Source: VRUE01 sp035701465 (GTDB lineage: Bacteria > Actinomycetota > Thermoleophilia > Solirubrobacterales > 70-9). From it: DNA of 10,016 nucleotides. Made by a program: the position numbers and the translations under genes. Below are positions 1 through 5,228 of this stretch, one piece after another (the stretch's first letter is position 1; each line of letters begins with the position of its first letter). The notes beneath the pieces were generated by a model that saw nothing but the letters and a program-made list of their open reading frames with translations, did not search any database and was not told the DNA's origin. The DNA is taken from assembly GCA_035701465.1 (NCBI GenBank), contig DASSMU010000073.1, positions 1 to 10,016 of the forward strand, in the 5' to 3' direction.

Positions 1-58
1 GCGCCGCCCAGGACTCCGGCCCATCCCCAACCCTCAACTCCTCGATCGTCACCCCCAC
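1..58 (-). CDS. Partial gene, N-terminal fragment, possibly glyoxalase/VOC-like
   Basis: An open frame enters from the left edge on the minus strand. It is limited upstream by an in-frame TAG at 68-70, and its only possible starts are GTG at 56-58 or GTG at 50-52. The visible peptide is VGVTIEELRVGDGPESWAA. The style (a beta strand, then a V-G-D-x-P-x-x-W-A-A turn) resembles the beginning of glyoxalase/VOC-like proteins, but 19 residues cannot settle that. The upstream sequence is G-rich with only a weak ribosome-binding site. The gene would start about 14 bases beyond the hairpin at 72-118 and read in the same direction as the metallo-hydrolase. Existence is likely but unproven, and the family is a guess. 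Confidence 0.4.
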   Translation of the reverse strand, partial: MGVTIEELRVGDGPESWAA

Positions 59-71
59 GCCCCCAACCTAC

Positions 72-118
72 TTCCGGTGCGCCTTATCTCCCCATAGCGG
101 GGATAAAGCGCACCGGAA
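72..118. terminator. Long hairpin downstream of the metallo-hydrolase gene
   Basis: Perfect 11-base arms, TTCCGGTGCGC (72-82) and GCGCACCGGAA (108-118), continue after a C/A mismatch into TTATC/GATAA and CCC/GGG, with one bulged T. The stem has about 19 pairs and a small loop around 93-98. It lies 28 bases past the stop codon of the minus-strand gene, as expected for a factor-independent terminator, but no clear T-run follows. It also lies immediately before the presumed start of the next minus-strand gene, so an operator or attenuator role is possible. Confidence 0.6.
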
Positions 119-145
119 CGCTGCGGATGGCCTCGCCGGCACGGA

Positions 146-1063
146 TCAACGGCCCTTGTCGGGCAGCAGGATCGAGAAGTGGCCGAAGTCGGCGCTGCGC
201 ACGGGCTCGCCGAAGAAGCCTTCCGATGCTGTCAGCGAGACTTCGCCGGCAGCCACGGCCTCGGCGGCGTCGGCCAGTTCGCCGAGGAAGGCGGGCGGCA
301 CCGTGGGACGGAGGCAGTGGGCGGTGTAGACGGTGCGCAGCGAGCCGCTCAGCTCGTCGGCGAGGCGGCGGGTGGAGGTGAGGAAGTCGCCGAAGTCCGC
401 TCCCGGCTCGTAGACCAGGTGGGGGCCGTAGTAGGCCTGGTCCTGCGCCCAGAGGATCCCTTCCCGCTCGTCGAGCAGGCAGATGTGGTCGGGGGCGTGG
501 CCGGGGGTGTGGAGCACGCGCAGGACGCGGTCGCCGAGGTCGATCTCCTCGCCCTCGGCGAGCAGCCGGGTCGGCGGCGGCGGCTCGATCCGCCAGCCGC
601 GCGCGGCGATCCCCTCCGCGGGCCAGGGCCGCATCTCCTCGTCGGGCCCGATCAGGAAGAAGCCGCCCTCGCGATCGGCCGCCAGCAACCGCCCGTACTC
701 CTCCGTCATCGCCGGCAGCAGATCGGGGTAGGCGCTCAGCTGGCTCGGCTCGCAGCCGGCCTCGATCCACTGCGGCCCGAGCTCGTGCATCGCCGTCTCG
801 GCGAAGAGGTCGTTGCCGCCGACGTGGTCGAAGTGGACGTGCGAGTTGACCACCGTCGGCTGCTGCGGGCAGACCGTCGCCACGGCCGCCGAGATGTCGG
901 CGAGCCCGAGCCCCGTGTCGAGCAGCAGCGCCCGCTCGCTGCCTCGGATCAACCAGCTGTTGACGTGCCCGGGCTCCCCGACCAGCCAGACCCCGGGCTC
1001 CAGCGGCGCCACCCGGAACCACGACTCGGCCCGGGCGGCGAACCTCTTCCCCGCGCCGCTCAC
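146..1063 (-). CDS. MBL-fold metallo-hydrolase
   Basis: This is a 305-residue metallo-beta-lactamase-fold protein with a complete glyoxalase-II-like dinuclear metal site. The signature HVHFDH gives His75, His77, Asp79 and His80; TPGHAPDH gives His189; the Asp in AQDQAY is Asp208; and YTAHC gives His249. The N-terminal strand pairs and LLLDTG (residues 46-51) are typical of the fold. There is no signal peptide, so it is probably cytoplasmic. The chosen GTG start (1061-1063) overlaps the stop of the peroxiredoxin gene as GTGA, giving translational coupling. The same frame stays open further upstream, but that part is antisense-frame sequence of the peroxiredoxin gene and carries no family similarity. 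The substrate cannot be told; thioester or lactone hydrolysis is the usual activity of this group. Coupling to a peroxiredoxin hints at thiol or oxidative stress metabolism, which is inference. Confidence 0.88.
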   Translation of the reverse strand: MSGAGKRFAARAESWFRVAPLEPGVWLVGEPGHVNSWLIRGSERALLLDTGLGLADISAAVATVCPQQPTVVNSHVHFDHVGGNDLFAETAMHELGPQWIEAGCEPSQLSAYPDLLPAMTEEYGRLLAADREGGFFLIGPDEEMRPWPAEGIAARGWRIEPPPPTRLLAEGEEIDLGDRVLRVLHTPGHAPDHICLLDEREGILWAQDQAYYGPHLVYEPGADFGDFLTSTRRLADELSGSLRTVYTAHCLRPTVPPAFLGELADAAEAVAAGEVSLTASEGFFGEPVRSADFGHFSILLPDKGR

Positions 1064-1719
1064 CCCTTCGGCTGCGGCACGATCCTGATGTAGGGGCGGG
1101 GCGACTCCCAGCCGTCCGGGTAGGTCTCCTTCGCTTCGTCGTCGGAGACCGAGCCGGCGATGATCACGTCCTCGCCCTGCTGCCAGTTGGCCGGCGTCGC
1201 GACCTTGTGCTTCGCGGTCAGCTGCAGCGAGTCGACCACGCGCAGGACCTCGTCGAAGTTGCGTCCCGTCGTCATCGGGTAGACGAGGATCAGTTTGATC
1301 TTCTTGTCGGGGCCGATGACGAAGACGTTGCGGACCGTCTGGTTGTCGGCCGGGGTGCGGTCCGCCGGGTCGCCGCTGACGTCCCCGGGCAGCATGTCGT
1401 AGAGCTTGGAGACCTTGTAGTCGACGTCGGCGATGATCGGGTAGTTGGGCGCGGTGCCCTGCGTCTCCTCGATGTCGGACGCCCAGGCCTCGTGCTTGTC
1501 GGAGGGGTCGACCGAGAGGCCGATGATCTTCACGCCCCGCTTGTCGAACTCGGGCTTGATCGAGGCCATGTAGCCGAGCTCGGTGGTGCAGACAGGCGTG
1601 AAGTCCTTCGGGTGCGAGAACAGCACCGCCCACGAGTCGCCGATCCAGTCGTGGAAGCTGATCCTGCCCTCCGTCGTGTCGGCCTCGAAATCCGGGGCGA
1701 CGTCTCCAAGCTTCAGCAT
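1060..1719 (-). CDS. 1-Cys peroxiredoxin (Prx6/AhpC-TSA family)
   Basis: This 219-residue protein reduces hydrogen peroxide and organic hydroperoxides through a single catalytic cysteine. The active-site motif SHPKDFTPVCTTE places Pro37, Thr41 and the peroxidatic Cys44, with His36 where Prx6 enzymes have it. Arg130 (in TVRNVFVIGPD) matches the catalytic arginine, and YPMTTGRNFDEVLR is the usual Prx6 strand-helix. No other cysteine exists, so it is a true 1-Cys enzyme needing an external reductant. The C-terminal extension (about residues 160-219) is the Prx6 type. ATG at 1717-1719 is chosen because GGAGGA lies six bases upstream; in-frame extension to 1776 lacks such a site. It is the first gene of a pair with the MBL hydrolase and is transcribed away from a thioredoxin-reductase-like gene, which suggests shared redox control. 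Confidence 0.95.
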   Translation of the reverse strand: MLKLGDVAPDFEADTTEGRISFHDWIGDSWAVLFSHPKDFTPVCTTELGYMASIKPEFDKRGVKIIGLSVDPSDKHEAWASDIEETQGTAPNYPIIADVDYKVSKLYDMLPGDVSGDPADRTPADNQTVRNVFVIGPDKKIKLILVYPMTTGRNFDEVLRVVDSLQLTAKHKVATPANWQQGEDVIIAGSVSDDEAKETYPDGWESPRPYIRIVPQPKG

Positions 1720-1725
1720 CGTGGT

Positions 1726-1731
1726 TCCTCC
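1726..1731 (-). promoter_or_regulatory. Strong Shine-Dalgarno site of the peroxiredoxin gene
   Basis: The minus strand reads GGAGGA here, six bases before the ATG at 1717-1719. It is one of the best ribosome-binding sites in the window and decides the start against the longer frame. Confidence 0.8.
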
Positions 1732-1760
1732 ATTGCGTCGGTGGCGGTGTGCATCGTCAG

Positions 1761-1777
1761 GATGATTGAACATCATC
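1761..1777. promoter_or_regulatory. Inverted repeat in divergent promoter region, candidate operator
   Basis: GATGAT-TGAAC-ATCATC is a perfect 6-base inverted repeat with a 5-base spacer. It is an AT-rich island in the 104-bp region between the divergent peroxiredoxin and flavoprotein genes. An extra half-site CATC at 1752-1755 forms a second repeat with GATG at 1761-1764, again with a 5-base spacer. The location fits a dimeric regulator controlling both directions. I do not recognise the motif as a known box, and there is no regulator gene beside it. Confidence 0.45.
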
Positions 1778-1823
1778 GCCGCGCTCGCCGGGAACCCCGC
1801 TCGGCCAGTAGCCTGCCGCGGAG

Positions 1824-3485
1824 ATGGTGACCGCGGAGGAGATCGGGGAGGTCGGCGCCTTCGCGGCCCTCGACACGGCCGAGCGGGAGCAGCTCTCGCG
1901 GGTGGCGGCGGACATCGGCCTCGTGGCGGGCGAATACGCGGCCAACGAAGGGGACGAGCGGGCGATCTTCGCCGTGCTCGACGGTCGCATCGAGGCGACC
2001 AAGTCCGTCGACGGGGTCGAGCGCGTCGTCGGCGAGCGCCTCCCCGGGGACGTCTTCGGCGAGGTGCCGATCGTGCTGGGGACAGTGTTCCCGGTCGGCT
2101 TCCGCGCGGCGGAGAAAACGCGCGTGATGCGAATCGAGCCCCACGACTACCACGCCGTCGCGGCCGTGGTGCCGGACCTCGGCAAGGAGATCGGCAAGCT
2201 CGCCGGGCACCGGATGGGCGGCTCGCGGGGCCTGGAGGGCATCGCGGCAGACCCGCCGCCGCCGCGGGCGATCGTGCTCGGGCACCGCTGGGACGCGGCC
2301 TGCGCCGAGCTGCGGCGCTTCCTCGACCGCAACCAGATCAGCTTCACCTGGCTCACGCCCGAGACGCCGGACGCGGCCGAGCGCTGGGGAGGGCCGCTGC
2401 CGGCCGAGGAGGACTGGCCGGCGATACGGATCGTCGACGGCAAGACCGTGGTCCGGCCGCAGCTGCGCCGTGTGGCCGAGTTGCTCGACGTCGAGACAGA
2501 GCCGGGCGCCGCGGAGTACGACACGGTGATCGTCGGCGCCGGACCGGCCGGCCTCGCCGCGGCCGTGTACGGGGCTTCGGAGGGCCTGCGCACGCTCGTG
2601 GTCGAGCGGGAGGCGCCCGGCGGCCAGGCCGGCACCTCCTCGCGGATCGAGAACTACCTCGGCTTCCCCTCGGGCGTCTCCGGGGATGAGCTGGCGAGCC
2701 GGGCGCTGCAGCAGGCGCGACGGCTCGGGGCAGAGATCCTCGTCACCCGCTCGATCGACCGGATCGACACCGCCAACCGCGAACTGCACCTGGACGCCGG
2801 CGACGTGATCCGCGCGCGGACGATCATCCTCGCCTGCGGCGTGACCTGGCGGCACCTGCCGATCGAGGGGTTCGACCGCCTCACCGGCAAGGGCGTCTTC
2901 TACGGCGCCGCCCGCAGCGAGGCGCCGAACACGCACGGCCTCGACGTTCACATCGTCGGCGCCGGCAACTCGGCCGGCCAGGCCGCCCTCTTCTTCTCCA
3001 CCCACGCGCGCAGCGTGACGATCCTCGCCCGCGGCGAGAGGCTCGAGAAAAGCATGTCGCGCTACCTCGTCGACCAACTCGCGACCCGGTCGAACATCGA
3101 GGTGATGTTCGGGACCGAAGTCGAGGCCGTGCACGGCGAGAGCTCGCTGGAGGCGATCGAGATCTCCGCGGGAGAGGAGACGACCCGGCTCGACTCGGGC
3201 GGCCTCTTCATCTTCATCGGGGCCGACGCGGAGACCGCCTGGCTTCCCCCCGAGATCGCGCTCGACCGGCGCGGCTTCGTGCTCACGGGGCCCGACGTGG
3301 GCTCGACGGAGCACTGGACGGCGGATCGCGATCCCTACCTGCTGGAGACGAGCGTCCCCGGCATCTTCGCCTGCGGCGACGTCCGTTTCGGCCCGGTCAA
3401 GCGCGTAGCCGCCGCCGTAGGCGAGGGCAGCATGGCCATAGCCTTCGTCCACCAGTACCTCAAGGAATTGGAGTCCCCCGCCTAA
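1824..3485 (+). CDS. cNMP-binding domain / thioredoxin reductase-like FAD oxidoreductase
   Basis: This 553-residue flavoprotein has three parts. Residues 5-130 form a cyclic-nucleotide-binding fold, with LPGDVFGE at 73-80 and Arg94-Ala-Ala in the phosphate-binding cassette. Residues 148-224 resemble a decayed glutaredoxin/thioredoxin fold with one cysteine, Cys160. Residues 232-550 match thioredoxin reductase: FAD loop VGAGPAG (237-243), GGQAG...RIENYLGF (267-281), NAD(P) loop VGAGNSAG (378-385) and FACGDVR (516-521). The CxxC of true thioredoxin reductases is missing; YGAARSEA occupies that place (360-367), so electrons cannot leave by the classical dithiol. The start is uncertain: GGAG abuts the ATG, so GTG at 1827 is also possible. 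A TAGCCT box at 1809-1814 could make the transcript almost leaderless. It faces the 1-Cys peroxiredoxin gene. The partner is unknown. Confidence 0.9.
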   Translation: MVTAEEIGEVGAFAALDTAEREQLSRVAADIGLVAGEYAANEGDERAIFAVLDGRIEATKSVDGVERVVGERLPGDVFGEVPIVLGTVFPVGFRAAEKTRVMRIEPHDYHAVAAVVPDLGKEIGKLAGHRMGGSRGLEGIAADPPPPRAIVLGHRWDAACAELRRFLDRNQISFTWLTPETPDAAERWGGPLPAEEDWPAIRIVDGKTVVRPQLRRVAELLDVETEPGAAEYDTVIVGAGPAGLAAAVYGASEGLRTLVVEREAPGGQAGTSSRIENYLGFPSGVSGDELASRALQQARRLGAEILVTRSIDRIDTANRELHLDAGDVIRARTIILACGVTWRHLPIEGFDRLTGKGVFYGAARSEAPNTHGLDVHIVGAGNSAGQAALFFSTHARSVTILARGERLEKSMSRYLVDQLATRSNIEVMFGTEVEAVHGESSLEAIEISAGEETTRLDSGGLFIFIGADAETAWLPPEIALDRRGFVLTGPDVGSTEHWTADRDPYLLETSVPGIFACGDVRFGPVKRVAAAVGEGSMAIAFVHQYLKELESPA

Positions 3486-3491
3486 ACCAGG

Positions 3492-3541
3492 GCCGACGGG
3501 CCGAAATCACCCCCTATAGGTCCGGATTTCGTCCCGTCGGC
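3492..3541. terminator. Bidirectional terminator hairpin between convergent genes
   Basis: The 17-base arms GCCGACGGGCCGAAATC (3492-3508) and GATTTCGTCCCGTCGGC (3525-3541) pair with a single mismatch. The 16-base loop contains the palindrome CCTATAGG (3513-3520). The hairpin begins six bases after the stop of the plus-strand flavoprotein and ends seven bases from the stop of the minus-strand phosphoesterase, so it serves both convergent transcripts. There is no marked T-tract. Confidence 0.75.
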
Positions 3542-3548
3542 GGGGAGT

Positions 3549-4279
3549 TCAGGGGGTGTCGAGGAGCTCTCCGAGGGTTTTGGCGCTGATTGCCGATTGG
3601 GGGTGTTCGGCTACTACGTCTGTGCCGGGGCGGGCCTGCTCGTCGCGGCGCTTGATCAGGAGCCACTGGGGCTTCTCGCCCGGTCGGGTGCGCTGCAGGG
3701 CGAAGCCGCCGCGCAGCTTCTCCCCGTGCAGGACGAACACCGCGTGGCCGCGCTCCAGCGCCTCCGGCCAGGGCACCCGACCACCCTGCTCGTAGTGGCC
3801 GCGGTCCCAGACGATCACGGCGCCGCCCTCGGTCGGGCCCTCGAATGAGTTGTGCGCCAGGTCGTGGTCCTCAACCTGCACCGCGAGCCGCTTCACCGCG
3901 GGGTCCATCGAGGGGCCCTTGGGGACGGCCCACGACCGCATCACACCGTCCACCTCCAGCCGCAGGTCGAAGTGACGCGCGGTCGCCTGGTGCTCCTGGA
4001 CGACGAAGACGCCGGCGCTGACGCCGCGCACCGCGAACTGCTCGTGGCCCTCGACCTTGACCGGCTCGACCGTCACCTCGTCAACCCGCGCACCGCGCGG
4101 CCCCTCGCGCAGGAAGGCGACCAGCTCCTCGACGGCACTCTCCGGCCCCTCGGCGTGGACGAGGACGCTACCGTCCTCCCCGTTCCGCACCCAGCCCATC
4201 GCACCGAGCTGCCGCGCCGCCCCACCGTGGCATCCCGGTACCCGACGCCCTGCACCCGGCCACGGACGACCACCCGCAC
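3549..4279 (-). CDS. Acylphosphatase-LigD 3'-phosphoesterase fusion, frameshifted
   Basis: The gene starts at GTG 4277-4279, with GAGGGG six bases upstream, and the first frame reads RVVVRGRVQGVGYRDATVG, a textbook acylphosphatase start. At a G4 run (4220-4223) the frame breaks. A -1 change restores the domain exactly: AARQLGAMGWVRN...ARVDEV. The rest is one open frame. From ATG 4197-4199, 216 residues remain, with residues 60-187 forming the 3'-phosphoesterase (DNA ligase D N-terminal) domain: His70, His76, Asp78 and Arg80 in QEHQATARHFDLRLE, AVPKGPS, VEDH (His112) and WLLIKRRDE. This domain in LigD trims 3'-phosphate or ribonucleotide ends during end joining. The phosphoesterase could still be made from an internal start; the acylphosphatase part is split unless frameshifting occurs or the deletion is a sequencing error. 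No ligase or Ku gene lies nearby. Acylphosphatase fused to this domain is an uncommon arrangement. Confidence 0.85.
4220..4223 (-). other. Frameshift point in the acylphosphatase domain
   Basis: On the minus strand, codons ACG GTG GGG precede the break. Reading GCG next (one base back) gives DATVGAARQLG, which has the same length between the GxR and LG motifs as E. coli YccX. The four-G run is where a lost base would be expected. A glycine tRNA on GGG could also re-pair with GGG one base upstream, so -1 recoding is formally possible, although no canonical X-XXY-YYZ heptamer is present. Confidence 0.75.
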
Positions 4280-4323
4280 CGCGATCCCCTCTTTGCCATC
4301 TCCTCGTGCCAGGGGTCAAAGCT

Positions 4324-4366
4324 ATCGATCGATCGAATCGTCCGGCCGGGCGTCGAATATCGACGC
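4324..4366. promoter_or_regulatory. Cluster of palindromes upstream of the channel-like gene
   Basis: Three palindromes occur in a row: TCGATCGATCGA (4325-4336, part of an ATCG triple repeat), CCGGCCGG (4342-4349), and GCGTCGA-ATA-TCGACGC (4350-4366). The last is a perfect 7-base inverted repeat that ends directly at the ATG (4367). No Shine-Dalgarno sequence is visible. The cluster lies in the 87-bp gap between divergent genes, so it may be an operator or a hairpin that covers the start. The function is inferred from position only. Confidence 0.4.
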
Positions 4367-4777
4367 ATGAAGCCGCTCCGCATCGCCGCCTCTGAGGCCT
4401 CGGGGGTCATCCTCGCGACGACAGACGCCCACAAGAGGTTGCGCGACCGGCTGATCGTGATCGGCGTCGCGACGCTCGGGATCGACCTGATCTGCGCAAT
4501 CGCGGCCTTCCTACTGGAGCGCGATGCCCACCGGACCGAGATCAAAACGTTCGGGAGCGCGCTGTTTTGGACGTCGACGCAGCTGCTGACCGTCTCGTCT
4601 CAGCTGAGGAACCCGATCACCGCCGGAGGGCGCGTGCTCGACGTCTTCATGGAGGCCTACGCGATCACGGTCATCGCCGCGCTCGCGGGCTCGATTGGAG
4701 CGTTCCTCCACAAGCGCGGCCTGGAAGCCGACGAATCGCCCGGGCCCTCGGGCGGGGCGAACCTTCAGGCGCGCTGA
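4367..4777 (+). CDS. Small two-TM membrane protein, K+ channel pore-like
   Basis: The 136-residue protein has a hydrophobic segment at 29-50, an amphipathic re-entrant-like stretch at 62-76 (FGSALFWTSTQLLTV), and a second hydrophobic helix at 93-114 ending in FLHKR. This TM-pore-TM order matches the two-TM ion channel (Ion_trans_2) fold. The usual filter TVGYGD is replaced by TVSSQL (75-80), followed by RNPITAGGR, where channels have xxPxTxxGR. Lacking the glycines, it may not be K+ selective and may not conduct at all. The C-terminal tail is short and has no RCK regulatory domain. No ribosome-binding site is visible before the ATG; a palindrome abuts it. Its last 13 bases overlap the convergent hypothetical gene. 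The fold is inferred from pattern, and the function is unknown. Confidence 0.75.
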   Translation: MKPLRIAASEASGVILATTDAHKRLRDRLIVIGVATLGIDLICAIAAFLLERDAHRTEIKTFGSALFWTSTQLLTVSSQLRNPITAGGRVLDVFMEAYAITVIAALAGSIGAFLHKRGLEADESPGPSGGANLQAR

Positions 4778-5211
4778 CCCAGGGCCTCGGCGATCTCGGC
4801 GATGGCCGCTTTCTCCGAATCGCTGACCGGCTGGCCGTCCTCCTCGCTCTTGGCACCGGCCACCCGCTCGGCGAGCGAGACGACGAAACGCCGGTAGTCG
4901 TCCGACTCCTGCGGGGTCGCCTTCTGGGCCAGCAGCGCGACCGCGTCGCGAATGCGCTGCAGGCCGTGCTCCTTCAGCTCCTCCGGCGAGTGGGCCCGGG
5001 TGCGATCGACCTCGGGCTTGTGCGAGACGATCTCGTCGAGCAGCTCGGACTCGCCATGCTCCTTGCGCGCCTCGGTGTAGGCCTTGGCCATGGCGAGGAT
5101 CTCGCGAAAGCTGCCGCCGCGCTGCGCGGTGGAGACGATCAACCCGGCGCTCGTCGGGCCCTCCAGGACCGTGTCCCACTCCTCGGCGGTGAAGTCGGCC
5201 TTTCCAGTCAT
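4765..5211 (-). CDS. Conserved hypothetical protein, helical, possibly TerB-like
   Basis: This 148-residue, charged, cytoplasmic protein is predicted to be almost entirely helical. Recognisable stretches are FTAEEWDTVLEGPTSAGLIV (7-26), MAKAYTEARKEHGESELLDE and SPEELKEHGLQRIRDAVALL. The arrangement of paired helices, with a final segment like SDSEKAAIAEIAEAL, recalls TerB-like folds and a family of actinobacterial hypotheticals of the same length; I cannot assign a function. ATG at 5209-5211 follows AGGAGGG (5216-5222) at good spacing. The hydrolase gene on the same strand ends only 17 bases upstream, so the two are probably one transcript. Its end overlaps the channel-like gene by 13 bases with no hairpin between them, so the two transcripts are partly antisense. 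Confidence 0.85.
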   Translation of the reverse strand: MTGKADFTAEEWDTVLEGPTSAGLIVSTAQRGGSFREILAMAKAYTEARKEHGESELLDEIVSHKPEVDRTRAHSPEELKEHGLQRIRDAVALLAQKATPQESDDYRRFVVSLAERVAGAKSEEDGQPVSDSEKAAIAEIAEALGQRA

Positions 5212-5228
5212 CGAGCCCTCCTACCCGC

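Noticed and set aside
1064..1633. Upstream extension of the MBL hydrolase frame through the peroxiredoxin gene
   Set aside because: The peroxiredoxin occupies this DNA in another frame with all active-site residues, and the GTG overlapping its stop gives a normal-length hydrolase.
1773..3452. A 559-codon open frame on the minus strand opposite the flavoprotein
   Set aside because: The composition is antisense-like and without motifs; the plus-strand frame contains all FAD and NAD(P) signatures.
4280..4319. Start of the phosphoesterase frame at 4319
   Set aside because: The residues before the acylphosphatase match in that frame are Arg/Gly/Pro-rich noise; the true N-terminus is in the other frame from GTG 4277-4279.
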